A stretch of 64,000 bases of DNA from the NCBI GenBank assembly GCA_024449915.1, contig JAMZAV010000050.1:62001-126000 (forward strand), written 5' to 3'. Origin of the DNA: Sweltsa coloradensis (Eukaryota; Arthropoda; Insecta; Plecoptera; Chloroperlidae). The notes below the pieces were generated by a model, which worked only from the letters and a program-made list of their open reading frames with translations, did no database searches and was not told the DNA's origin. How positions within the stretch are numbered: position 1 is the first letter of the stretch; each line of letters opens with the position of its first letter. This document shows, one piece after another, positions 24,301 to 33,508 of the stretch. Position numbers and translations under genes: made by a program.

Positions 24301-25861
24301 ACAGAATTTGTTTTTGATGACCCTGGGTAGGGCGGGATTAGCTATATCTATTCACCCATAAAGTTTGAGAATTATTGACCCTTCATTATACTGAATGAAA
24401 GAACAAGCGACGAACATTTGCACGTAACGGTGAATTATTGTCTTAAAAGCTCCCCCTCCCGAAAACCCGCGTGTTAAAACTGTTCTCTTCGAGAGTAACC
24501 AAACCATTGTAAATACGGGATATTTTCTCGGACTCACGTAATAATTTGGCATTGCAATATAAATTAAGATCGTGGTTAAGTTCAAAATATAATTTTTTAG
24601 TAACTAATTGAAAGTGATGGAATCCATAGCAAAAAAAGATAGCACAAAGCGCTCATCCACCAACGCGACCATAGGTTGCATTCGCGGATCCCTATATATT
24701 ATTTTATCATTGTGCTATGATTTTACACTAATAACGCACCTTTTGATCTAAAGTAATATATGATGTCTCAGCATGTTTAACACCGACCATATCATCGTGG
24801 TCTATTACTTAACATTCAGAGGTAAACGGTGCGATTTGATCACAAGTTTTCATTTAAAGTTTAAACCACATAACTTATCAAAATGTATTTTTAGTAATTA
24901 AGTTTACACCACCACAGCAAACAATAAAGTATAAACTCCCACTACATCTGTATTTCATCGTCAGTTTCATCAACGTGTTTCAACACAAACTTATGAGGTA
25001 GATTGTCCGGAGAGTTTTGAATTAACATGTTTTAATTAATGCGCCTCTTCATAGGTCTAGGAATCCTAATAATTTATTACCCACACAAATCAAGAAGTGT
25101 AGAATCGAGAATTGTGTAGATAAACAGCCTCTTTCCGAGGTCAGACTATACAAGTTTTAAACATTGCCATCATCGCGTCTCACGGATATTTTTCCCAAAG
25201 ATGAAAAACAAGTCGGAAGTTTTCGGAATGTTGGTAATAAGTTTACTAATCATCAAACACATTGTCGAGGGTGCAGACAAAATTTTAGCAGCATAACGTC
25301 TCACTTTGCTGATTTGCTCTCACTGACTGTGACAAGTGTTGCTCATGGGCGCCCGAAAGGTGGGGGTGGGGGGGAGTGTGGGCACTTGCCCCCACGTCCC
25401 CCCGTGGACAAAGCACATGAAATACAAATTACAGTTTAATATCAATCAGTTGAATCTAAAATCAAAAAATATTTTTATTTTTCCTTAAAGATTCCTTTTG
25501 GTGGTTTTCTAGTTTTGAGTATCGATTGCACAAAAATTACTTAATTTTGGTATTATATTCAGCCCACTACTTCTTTCTAAACCCCACCAAACGCATTCGC
25601 AAAAATTTTGTCTGCGGCGCTATTATTGGGGGGCTCTGCCGGCTGCCCTCTAAACCCTCTGTGTGCCCAACGAAAGTACAAATTATAATTTTTGCCCCCC
25701 CTGCCAAAATGTCTGCTGGCGCCCATGGTGTTGCTAGCTGGTCTCGAGTGACTCACCAGCCCGCGTCCCGACGCCTCCGACGCCTCGTGTCCCCAACAAC
25801 AACAAGAGAAGCAGAGGAGGACGAACCAACTGAGAGGTGTAGCCATGCTCTGGCGGGCCAT
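5776..25861 (-). CDS. Protease 1: secreted trypsin-like serine protease zymogen, 6 exons, 321 aa
   Basis: Exons in transcript order are 25757-25861, 13083-13191, 8566-8934, 7434-7636, 6725-6782 and 5776-5897 (966 bp, intron phases 0,1,1,0,1, no internal stop). Family S1 endopeptidase, predicted to cut after Arg/Lys outside the cell. Signal peptide is about residues 1-30, a basic pro-region 36-68, then CSC (69-71), Ala and CG (73-74). Activation cleavage is expected after R81, before IVGG. Triad: H122 (TAAHC), D169 (FDHDIALL), S265 (GDSGGP); D259 in KDSCQ is the specificity-pocket Asp. WG and PGVYTR motifs follow, and the tail carries C317 and C319. An NLS sequon is at N236. C142 and C219 are extra cysteines absent from proteases 2 and 3. 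The pattern resembles insect non-clip proteases such as Drosophila CG18735; orthology is not established. Digestive or cascade use cannot be told apart. Confidence 0.9.
5898..6724. other. Protease 1 intron 5
   Basis: AT-rich intron of 827 bp between exons 5 and 6. I see no repeat element or coding signal in it. Confidence 0.6.
6725..6782 (-). CDS. Protease 1 exon 5 (GDSGGP)
   Basis: A 58-bp exon encoding [19 protein letters not shown] plus one base. The acceptor is atttcacag and the donor is GTGAGT. It carries the nucleophilic serine. It is short, so simple ORF callers miss it. Confidence 0.92.
6783..7433. other. Protease 1 intron 4
   Basis: 651-bp AT-rich intron. The 61-codon plus-strand frame at 7042-7227 has no recognisable features and I treat it as chance. 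Confidence 0.6.
7434..7636 (-). CDS. Protease 1 exon 4
   Basis: 203 bp from acceptor cctgtcctcag to donor CAG|GTACAC. It encodes the AAGWG strand, the PVMTQAQC helix region, MLCAG and KDSCQ. The boundary falls directly before GDSGGP in phase 0. Confidence 0.92.
8023..8100 (-). pseudogene. Non-LTR reverse transcriptase fragment (GVPQG motif)
   Basis: Minus-strand translation gives [18 protein letters not shown] before a stop. This matches the conserved SGVPQGS-LGPLLF block of LINE reverse transcriptases. Only about 25 codons remain and flanking catalytic motifs (YADD) are absent. It lies in protease 1 intron 3, directly next to the TTAA-flanked MITE at 8112. Confidence 0.65.
8112..8466. mobile_element. 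355-bp TTAA-flanked MITE
   Basis: Terminal inverted repeats share GGCTAGATTAGCAGTC preceded by CACCTA; the left copy has small TA insertions. TTAA lies at 8108-8111 and 8467-8470, as expected for a TTAA-target element such as a piggyBac-type non-autonomous transposon. No coding capacity. It is inserted in protease 1 intron 3, 100 bp from the exon 3 donor. Confidence 0.7.
8566..8934 (-). CDS. Protease 1 exon 3 (activation site, His and Asp of the triad)
   Basis: Starts at an acceptor (gttgtttgctcag) with CG, then the R-IVGG activation site, TAAHC with the catalytic His and DHDIALLRL with the catalytic Asp, ending at PICLPTNA. The donor is GTATGA, phase 1. No intron separates His and Asp, unlike protease 3. 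Confidence 0.93.
9983..10696. mobile_element. 714-bp hAT-like MITE
   Basis: Begins CAGTGTTGGG and ends CCCAACACTG, a perfect 10-bp terminal inverted repeat. Flanks TCAGTGGG (9975-9982) and TCAATGGG (10697-10704) match at 7 of 8 positions, the 8-bp target duplication typical of hAT. The interior is full of diverged GAACTT/AAGTTC motifs in both orientations and encodes nothing. It lies in protease 1 intron 2. Confidence 0.85.
12741..12866. repeat. Exact 63-bp tandem duplication
   Basis: Positions 12741-12803 and 12804-12866 are identical. Perfect identity in neutral intron DNA points to a very recent duplication or an assembly artefact. Confidence 0.9.
13083..13191 (-). CDS. Protease 1 exon 2 (pro-region with CSC)
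   Basis: 109 bp between an acceptor reading ttttcattcag and the donor GTAAGT. It encodes a Lys/Ser/Pro-rich pro-region ending DRCSC plus the first base of the next codon (phase 1). The CSC pair lies just before the activation site, the same place as in proteases 2 and 3. Confidence 0.8.
13545..13610 (+). repeat. Dispersed repeat tail (AACGTCTATCC family)
   Basis: Shares a block of the form TTTATTT-AACGTCTATCCTTTTCAGTT followed by ACTGATTTATAAAGGAGGACA with copies near 16140-16205 (+), 41240-41305 (-), a partial copy near 4040-4095 (+) and a fragment at 19545-19566. It looks like the 3' portion of a retroposon with a TTTA-rich tail. Confidence 0.6.
15913..15984. repeat. 18-bp minisatellite, 4 copies
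   Basis: Unit AGCCCTAGGACATTCCCC at 15913, 15931, 15949 and 15967, with two substitutions in the third copy. A fifth partial unit follows. Confidence 0.9.
16135..16210 (+). repeat. Dispersed repeat tail, second copy
   Basis: Same block as at 13545-13610, here preceded by (TTTA)n and followed by an A-rich stretch to about 16330. Confidence 0.6.
17777..17925. repeat. 29-bp minisatellite, 5 copies, with tRNA-like flank
   Basis: Units begin at 17781, 17810, 17839, 17868 and 17897, nearly identical. Each contains GGTAGCTCGTGCACG, which resembles a pol III A box. The last copy runs into GTAGCTCATGCGAGACGC and then GGTCGGTGGTTCGAC (B-box-like, near 17945), so the array seems to amplify the 5' part of a tRNA-derived SINE. 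Confidence 0.85.
18630..19290. repeat. Copy of a dispersed repeat also present at 52560-52880
   Basis: The segment around 19140-19200 (GTCAGTCGGCCGAGCGAACAG, then a CCTAAAATACAT-like block) recurs inverted at about 52590-52660 (reverse complement GCCAGTCAGCCGAGCGAACAG, then CCTAAAACACAT). The outer boundaries are not resolved. Confidence 0.5.
19521..19749. repeat. Inverted pair of tRNA-derived SINEs (foldback)
   Basis: The left arm starts TATTATAGACAGAAATTT and contains CCTCCACCGGGGATTGAACCC (B box, minus orientation). The right arm carries the same elements inverted, with CTCAGTTGGTATAAGC (A box) and GGGTTCAATTCCCGG (B box), ending AAATTTCTGTCTATATAATA. The two arms of about 80 bp can fold into a hairpin. 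They do not form a complete tRNA cloverleaf. Confidence 0.7.
21341..21378. repeat. (TGAT)n microsatellite
   Basis: About 9.5 uninterrupted copies of TGAT. Confidence 0.95.
22028..22089. repeat. (TATCG)n pentanucleotide microsatellite
   Basis: About 12 perfect copies. Because the unit is not a multiple of three, it creates long open frames on both strands that are not genes. Confidence 0.95.
23080..23257. repeat. Diverged 88-bp tandem duplication, GC-rich
   Basis: Two copies, each running from GAGCCTGAC through GGGAACAGGGAA and CCGCGCGCAACT to CTACTCTGACTCGGT, at about 23080-23168 and 23169-23257. Most differences are one-base indels at homopolymers, so sequencing error may contribute. The GC content contrasts with the surrounding intron. 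Confidence 0.8.
25344..25727. mobile_element. 384-bp hAT-like MITE inside protease 1 intron 1
   Basis: Ends CATGGGCGCC and GGCGCCCATG form a perfect terminal inverted repeat, flanked by an exact 8-bp duplication GTGTTGCT (25336-25343 and 25728-25735). G/C-rich subterminal runs follow. The right target duplication lies 21 bp inside the intron from the exon 1 donor, so the insertion just missed the splice site. Confidence 0.85.
25757..25861 (-). CDS. Protease 1 exon 1 (signal peptide)
   Basis: 35 codons from ATG at 25861 (context AACATGG, purine at -3). The hydrophobic core is about residues 12-23 ([12 protein letters not shown]), followed by a small and acidic stretch suited to signal cleavage. 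The donor CTG|GTGAGT is strong and phase 0, matching the phase 0 start of exon 2. An in-frame Met at residue 6 is an alternative start. The assignment rests on strand, position upstream of exon 2, phase and signal-peptide character; the intron is 12.6 kb, so a cDNA would be decisive. Confidence 0.72.
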
Positions 25862-26689
25862 GTTACTGACCCGAGATCTCGGAGTGTGGTTTACTTCTGC
25901 TACCGTGAGACAGTCCCCAGCCCACTTCACAGCCCCCCCCCCTCCCCCCCTCTCAAGGCTGACCCCCTTGTTCCGACGACCAGTGCAAGTTGCACTCACT
26001 TTCGCATCCTTCCGTCCGTTCGTCCTTGCTCCTGATGAGCTGTATGTTGGTGGTGACGCAAAATATTTTGTAATAACTATATTTTCAGTCAACAACTTAT
26101 ATTATTGCTACTTTGTCAAATTATTGGACGGCGCAATGTAGGGCCTATATGTGATAAAATTCTAATAAATTTTAATGATAATGATGATGATGATGTTGGG
26201 TGACAAAGCGACACAAATCGAAAACTTGTCGCAATCTCATCAATAGATTAGGTAGAAATGTCGAAGGGCACGCGTCAAAAATTAATGGAACAGTTATTTT
26301 GACATACACTCGTGAAATTTGTCAGATTCGAGCTCCATTGTACTTTGTAGACTTGTTTTTCTTACACTCGGTGTTTTAAATAATAGAATGCACATCGAAT
26401 CGTTTAGTTGTTGTGTTGAGATGCATACTGATTACTGATTACTTCTGGTTTGCCACTGCTAAGTCGTCTGATGCGCTGCCGACATACATTATTCAGAGCC
26501 TCAGCATAGAGCGGTGCAGTCATGCGCTGAATCTAGATCTGAATGACAATTATTCCGAGTACAAAATACAACACTAGTAAGTTTTCTATTGTAATCCCAT
26601 CCGCGTTGACCATTGAAAAACACATAATATTGATGATTGGATGATAATAAGAATGATGAAATAGAAATTGGGTTTTGATTGATTGATTT

Positions 26690-27060
26690 GTATGGCTTGC
26701 TTAACGTCTCATATTAATGCACCAAGGATATTTGAGACGATGAGTGGTGATGTATGAGGATGAAGGGTGAAGAGAAGGGAAGAGGGGCCGGTACCGGCAC
26801 GTAGTCAACTCCTTTCGAAAAGTACCTAGGGAACCAACGGCTTTACATCTCATCCGAAAGGACGGTGTAACTTTGACAGTCATATAGGTTCCTCCACTAA
26901 CCCGGACTGCCGAGCAGACGTCGAGGAGAACGAAGCCGTTACACTAGCTCTCGAACCCTCCATCTGCTCTAACCAGCGGTATACGTGTGTTTCAGGGCAG
27001 AGCGTTCATCCACTCTACCCCTGACCACGCCCGAAGTTGCTTAACTTCGGTGTTCGAACG
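26690..27060 (-). repeat. SINE-like repeat, diverged
   Basis: Shares GCTTAACGTC and GAGACGATGAGTGG blocks with the SINE copies at 40955 (-) and 47388 (+). The interior differs and is longer, so this may be a related subfamily or a composite. Confidence 0.45.
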
Positions 27061-29029
27061 GGAACCGGCTAAGCGACCGCGGCTAAACGCAAAACGTCTG
27101 GTAGTGAGAAGAAGAAAAAAAACATTTTTGATTGGAAACTTTATAGTAACAAAGATTAGTACTAAAAATGTAAATAAACTATCGATACCCGCAGTGTGTC
27201 TCTCTTCGGTCAGGTAAGTAAATAGGTTATTAGGGTGTTAGGTTAATTGTGAAGGGAACGTCCGAGGTCAGTCAGGATTGCCTGTGGCAGGATTCGAATC
27301 CATGAGCTGTCTCTGTCGGTAGCTTATAGCACACACGCTGTAAATAAATGAGCCAATAATTCAACAAACGTATATGAAAGTAATGGTTGTGAGCTCTAAC
27401 ACACATCGGACAATGTTTGATTTTAACACTGCCCACAACTCATTCCCTAAAACAAAGTAAAATAATCTTATCACAAGCGAAACTTGAATATAGTGGTGAA
27501 CGAAAAAACTTTTAAACTTAATTATAAATTCTAATTAATAGTCTACATTAAATAAATACCCACCAACCGTTCTGCCTCCAGGTGTTCACATAATATCCTT
27601 TCCCACATAGTGACAATGGTTATTTCTTTCACGTCTTGTTCGTTTAGAGGTAAACTTAACAGTTTAAGTTCATCAGTTTGTTCATATTTGTTCATACACT
27701 TTACAATTAGAAACTAAACATTATTTTCGACGTGACCATGTAAAAGTGTGACCTGATTGGCTGGAATAGCTCGAACTGTGGGTGGGCTTTGATCCCACGT
27801 CACTGCTAATCCAGGTCAGGCACGATGCCCTCGCCGGGAGTCGAATGTGGCACGACCGCCCTATTGTGAGGGAGTTCCCATTAGATCAAACCAACTCGCT
27901 CTTCTTTTGTTTTACAACTAGTCCAATTGAAATCAATGCTCACGGGAACATTTTTTACTTAGTCTAATCTACTAAATTTATCATTGTCAGAACCAGTTTC
28001 AACATAAAAACTAGACAAGCTCTTTAACGTGGAGTGTAAACCAAAGACAACACGGTTTCACGTAGGTCGTGCATAGTCTGGCATAATTAATAATAATATC
28101 GACCCGGTGAGCATTTGTCTTTGTTGACTACTGATTACCCCGACTAGTAAATCAATTAATAACAGCTAATATAGGCGATGTTCTTATTTCTAGACAAGAA
28201 ATCAATGTTTAACCGCACAAACAGTTAATTACCTAGCTTTGTGTAGTTAAGATCAAGTAGGCTAACCAGGACAGAGAGAAACCGGATTTAACAAAACAAC
28301 AAAAATCCTACAATATAATAAATAGACACATCTAACAATAGCCGCCTACATCAGCCCAGGGCTTAAAAAGTGTTGTGTGGACTATAAAGTTTAGTGCTTG
28401 CTAGTCACGATTCCTAGAGAATGAAATACATATTTCTGGTGAACCCTCTTAGTCCATTCAGACCAGGTGTCCATTATAATGGACTTATGTGAGTTACTGT
28501 AAAAAATTCGAGAAAAAATCTAGTTTAAGATATGCACTTATAATTGAAATTTGAAATTTGAATATAAATTCGAACATAAAACATTGCTTTCATTCAAAAT
28601 ACAAAATTTCCCATAATTATTAATAGCAATGCAATATGTATATATATTTAAAAAAACTGGAAATATTAAAAAAATACAGAATGTTAATTTTTAGCTTGAA
28701 ATTACCAAATTTGAGCAAATTTAATTCAGATTTTAATGTTTTTTTTCATGTGCATAGAAGGCCACAGCCATCAGGAAAACTAAAAGAAAGACCTTACTTT
28801 TGTTCAGAATTAAATGTAAATCATTTTGTTACATCCTCTGCTGAGCGCTCACCTCGCACTAATTTATTTCCTGATCCCTTCGTGGTTGTAGAGGATTGCG
28901 AAGGTCGAGCTGTTTTTTGCAAAGGGTGGGCCCTACTACATCACATCGTCCGTTGTAGACCCACCAGATTCTCTGAGGAATTGTAACTGACGAAATAAGC
29001 ACTAACTAGGAAGATGAGAATAACTAATT

Positions 29030-29797
29030 GGATGAGCGTAGCGAGCGTAGCGAGCGAAGCGAAGATTCCATTTCACTACACTGGAGAAAATAATCCGGAA
29101 TGTTTTTTTTTTCTGTATTTTTGTGTGTCTGTTAACACGATTCCGGCTAAACCGATACTCCAATTACGATAAAATTTTATGGAGGCCTTCGAAATCTTTG
29201 AACGAAGAACTGCCACGTTTTTGAGCGCAATCGAAAAATTATTTCTCATGAAAATCGCAATTTTACGATTTTTTTCGATTTTTAAAAAAATTCTTCAGCT
29301 TATAACACCTACATGCTTTGTTCGATTTTAATGGTTGTTTCACAGAACCTTAATTTTATGAATTTAGGTATTCGTGTGAAATTTGAGCGCAATCAAAATA
29401 CTATTTCTCATGAAAATCGAAATTTTACGTTTTTTTCTTTTTTAAAACAATTCTTTGACTTATAACACCTACATGCTTAATCATATTGTAATAATTTTTT
29501 CACAGAACTTTAATTTTATAAATTCATATATTTGTGTAAAATTTGTGCGCAATCGAATAATTATTTCTTATGAAAATTTCAATATTACGATTTTTTCCTT
29601 TTTTTAATTTACAATTAATTTAAAAAATTTAAAATTTATGTTAATTTTTCATTTAATTTAATTTAATTTTTAAAAAAATCTTCAACTAAGTAATGATTTT
29701 TTCACAGAACAACAGAAAATCCGCGTAACACATGGCAGCTCAATGCACCAATTACGCTCATCCAACAACGCGGCGGGACTTAAGCGTTTTCCTAGTA
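29030..29797 (-). repeat. Unclassified repeat family A, copy 4 (inverted)
   Basis: Read on the minus strand it starts TACTAGGAAAACGCTTAAGTCC, continues through family-specific blocks (TCAAAGATTTCGAAGGCC) and ends at GAAGTCTTCGCTT-like sequence and GCTCATCCAA. An internal unit of about 161 bp is repeated, with TTGAGCGCAATC-type starts at 29221, 29383 and 29543. The left end carries small GTAGCGAGC repeats. Confidence 0.7.
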
Positions 29798-30492
29798 TCA
29801 AAAAATATCTTTTGAACATGTTCAACCCATTTTTGCACCACGAAGGAATGTTTGTAACTTAACAAAAATTGACATATTGTGTCGCACAAGTATAGCTGAA
29901 CTCATCTGATTATAACCGTTTCATTACAAGTTTCATGATGGCTGGCCGACACCTGAAAAACGCGTTGAACTTGCTGTGTAAGGTGTCTGAGTGTGTTAGC
30001 GCACCGCGGATTGGCTGCGGTACCCTTACGGGCACCTAGGGTTCACAAGTCATTACAATGAGACTGAGTTCAGTTCACATTTTGAGAACCGAACCAACCT
30101 ACAAACAACATTTCATAAGAAACCATCATGGTTGCATTGGAGCAAGTGAGAGATATATGTTTATTTTCAATATTTTATTATACAGTACATGACTAGTTGA
30201 GCACGAATCAGTTTCAAGTCACGCTGGTGACATGGTTGAATACACCAATACACGAAGAGCTAAACCTCTTGTCCCAAAAAACAATTCCTATTATATGATA
30301 AGTAATATGTGCTTGACAGTAACATCCAGAGAACATTGAATATATTATTGTAAACATGTAGAAATTACACATATTACTAAGTTTAAACGTATTAAATAAC
30401 ATAAAAGGAATACAACAATTTGTTACTTAAGACATGAGAGACACAAAGACAAAGACAAAGACACAAAGACACATTACTTATAATATATTTAA

Positions 30493-31111
30493 GGGGAATC
30501 CCTAGACCCAAATGTGATTTCTAAAGAATAAAGTAAAGACGTCTGAAAAGTTAGTAGAATGTAAGAGGGGCTTAATAAAAGAGAGGATAATTTTTTTGAA
30601 ATTTTTTTGACGGGACATAACCTCAGAATCAACAATTGTATTCAAATTACTGGAATCAGTTGCTCAAGTTCAAAATTGAACTTTTAGCAGCGGTTTTTTG
30701 AATATTATTTTTACACTCCTTTATCTACAACCTATAAGTATTATTGGTTTTATAATGGTTTCTGGCGTTGCACGATTTTTTCCGTTAAACGGTACAAAAT
30801 TTGAAATTGTACCGGCAGGCGAAAAATTGTGCAACGCAACAAACTATATAAATCCAAAAATCCGTTTATTTAGGTTGTAGATAAAGGAGTGTAGAAATAA
30901 TATGCAAAAAACCGCTGCTAAAAATTCAATTTTGAACTTGAGCAACTGATTCCAGTAATTTGAATACAATTGTTGATTCTGAGGTTATGTCCCGTCAAAA
31001 AAATTTCAAAAAATAACCCGCTCATTTATTAAGCCCCTCTTACATTCTACTTACTTTTCAGACGTCTTTACTGCATTCTTAAGAAATCATATTTGGGTCT
31101 AGGGATTCCCC
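30493..31111. mobile_element. 619-bp palindromic foldback element with TTAA flanks
   Basis: From GGGGAATCCCTAGACCC to GGGTCTAGGGATTCCCC the two halves are inverted copies of each other. The palindrome continues almost to its centre near 30802, where GGTACAAAATTTGAAATTGTACC sits inside a nested stem (GCGTTGCACGAT / ATTGTGCAACGC). TTAA lies at 30489-30492 and 31112-31115. There is no transposase, so it is a non-autonomous foldback or TTAA-target MITE. Plus-strand frame 30698-30880 is part of the palindrome, not a gene. Confidence 0.85.
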
Positions 31112-33034
31112 TTAAAGAATATTTGATCAAGAAATTATGCAGGGTTATGTAAAATAATATATATACATCAGCACAGAAATGAAAACAATTACGCTTGATA
31201 TAAATATAAGAAAGTCTTCATTTTCATCAGCAGCAGTCTAATAGTAGTGTGTGCTTGCAATGTCTTGAATACAGTTATTAAATAACAATATAAATATAAT
31301 TAATTCGTAACAATAACGGAGGCTCTCCAGATTCTATCAGCCACGGCTAAGTTAAATGCTGGCGTGGTCTTATGAGCTACATTGAAATGCAATTACCATG
31401 AATACGATGTACAAATGCTCTTCTATTCATAACTAAACATACTGCCACTTATTACACTTAAGAAGTTATTTATTTTTATTTTTATGAAACATGTTACATA
31501 TTGTTATACCTATTACCAGAGTCGATGAAGAAGGAAAACTTCTTTATCGACTCTGTTTACTACTATGTACTCTAATGTTATCGTCTGTAAGGAAATTTTT
31601 AAAAGTACGTCCCTAAAAAAACAAAAGGATAAACTGGACTCGTTATTTTTCGCCGAAATACAGGCACACTATATTCTACTCCTACTCTGGTTTCAGTTTC
31701 TACTCACTGTTAGACTGCTTTATGCGATGGCGTTTCACATCGTTTTGAGGTAATTGTGATATAATATCCGATTCAAAGTATGGGGCTAATAATTGACTTC
31801 AACAAAGGGCATTGTGAAACGATCGCATAACTTAATATTTTATAAAATGTGTGAAAATACATATAAGTTATGTTCAGCAAAAGACGAATATTACGTAAAT
31901 CCAACTTGAGCTTGAGAATGTCAACTACAAACAAATCAAGTACCTAGTTTTAAAATTAAAAGAGGCTCATTTACAGGCAATTCACCTCACAGAAGTTATT
32001 ATATTACATTATTGTGGTAGAATACCACAGCAAAGTGCACGAAACCATCGACTTATATGAAGCACACACGCTTCTAAGACAAATTTAGCAAGTGCTGCAT
32101 GTTCAAATTAAGTACATAATAATGCACCATTAAAATGTCTTATTATTGTATTCTATTAAATATAGGGTACAGGAAAGTACAAGGGAATGGAATACAATCT
32201 GGTTTCATATTCCAACAACGGTCCCCAGTATAGACGTCAAACGAGAACACTCACGCTGATAACGTAGACGTCTACTTGTAAATTATAAATTAAATATTAT
32301 TTTGTAACAATAAAAAGGATAAATTAATGGCAAAGTTTATTGACCACTACACAAACATGCAGAAACTACCCATCAATGATAGCCTTTGAAATGTCCTTGC
32401 ACATAACTATGATACGATAATAATCTATATTTAAGGAAGGCTTCTGAGCACTATCAACTGCATCATAACTCAATAAAATTAGCATATACTTAATTGTTTC
32501 AACAAGAGCAAAGAAACAAGCTGAAATTCGTTCTACTCTACTTAACTAAACTAAACTCGCTCTTAACTTTGGAACTTTAAAGGAGATTGTTGAGTGCTTT
32601 CAGGATTCCAAAATGACTCCATATTGCTCAGCTACCCCTTCGGTTAACTCTGTGAATTATTCAGAGTACCTTGCGCAGGCTTTGGATAACTTTCTCAGTG
32701 CTGCATGACGTAGAGTTCTAGAACACCGAGTGTAGGCTAGAGAACACGACGTGTTGCACCTTCCTTCTACCCTTTACATGATCCATTCATCGACTTTTGC
32801 TTCCATTCACAGAACAAGACCAAGACTTTCGAGCTTCACTGATCCTCCGCCATCATTAGCTGTGCAAGACTTCCTGTAGGTTCACTCATGAGTTCTGCTA
32901 CAGAGGTCACCTCGAGAGTAAGGAGGCTGGGCAGAGGTCAGTTGAGCAAAATCTCCGCCGTGATGTAACTGTTGAATCATTGGTTCAGCAACAGAAGGTT
33001 CAAAAGAATATCCTTGCAGCGCAACCCTAGATGA

Positions 33035-33386
33035 GCAGCTGTAGCGTCACTGCCATGACGAGGACAGAGTGATTGGCACGTCCTGCTTCTGTTCCTCTGC
33101 ACTCAGTACTAGCTATGAGTCACTCTGGTGTACTTCCCTGGTACCATGGAGTACACCTACTAGTGTTCTGGTGTATACGTACTAGTACCCTGGTCTGCGC
33201 AGCGTCACTGCCATGAGGAGCACAGTGTGTCAGGCATGTCACGTTCATGTTCCTCTGCACCCAGTCCAAGTAACGAGCCACCCTGGTGTACACCTCTGGT
33301 GCCATGGAGTACACCTACTAGTGATCTGGTGCACACCTACTGGTACCCTGTTATGCGCTGCGTCACTCCCATGACGTCACGGAGTG
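33035..33386 (-). pseudogene. Two degraded tandem copies of the protease 2 last exon
   Basis: Downstream of the protease 2 stop, the minus strand again reads [17 protein letters not shown] in a unit at about 33198-33355, and a more decayed version (GTACACCAGAGTGACTC and so on) at about 33040-33197. Each unit couples the end of the last exon with about 75 bp of 3' flank and ends GGCAGTGACGC or similar. Spacing is 158-168 bp. Neither copy has the IVSWG part or an acceptor, so they are probably transcribed only as 3' UTR. Confidence 0.85.
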
Positions 33387-33508
33387 TCAAGGTGCACAGA
33401 GACACGTCCCTCTCATGTTCCTCTTCACCCAGTCCAAGTAGCGAGCCACCCTGGTATAAACCCCCGGGTACCCTGGTCTGCCGCAGCCCACGCCCCAAGA
33501 CACTATTC
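33387..33508 (-). CDS. Protease 2 exon 5 (C-terminus)
   Basis: Encodes [29 protein letters not shown] and a tail with CLC, then TGA at 33387-33389. The acceptor is gttacttgttacag. It is the parent of the degraded tandem copies immediately downstream. Confidence 0.94.

Larger units (their letters stand above)
13192..25756. other. Protease 1 intron 1 (12.6 kb)
   Basis: Contains minisatellites (15913, 17777), microsatellites (21341, 22028), an inverted SINE pair (19521-19749), an 88-bp duplication (23080-23257), dispersed repeat tails (13545, 16140) and a hAT-like MITE at its 5' end (25344-25727). A signal-peptide-like minus-strand frame at 14739 lacks a phase-compatible donor. No other convincing exon. 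Confidence 0.5.
25862..33386. other. Spacer between protease 1 and protease 2
   Basis: 25862-26100 is GC-rich 5' flank of protease 1; no TATA box is obvious at the expected distance. Repeats occupy about 26690-27060 (SINE-like), 27270-27350 (tRNA-like B box, minus), 29030-29797 (unclassified family) and 30493-31111 (palindromic element). 32330-33386 probably holds the long 3' UTR of protease 2. Two plus-strand frames (28636-28986 and 31565-31753) have no recognisable product. Confidence 0.5.

Noticed and set aside
25526..26095. Two long overlapping frames (169 and 172 codons) as genes
   Set aside because: Open because of GC-rich composition; only the part 25757-25861 on the minus strand is supported, as protease 1 exon 1, and the frame elsewhere runs into the MITE and 5' flank.
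28636..28986. 116-codon plus-strand frame
   Set aside because: The first third is AT-rich junk-like sequence; the rest (with NLFPDPFVVVEDCEG) is suggestive but matches no domain I know, has no splice context and no paralogue in the window. Left unannotated.
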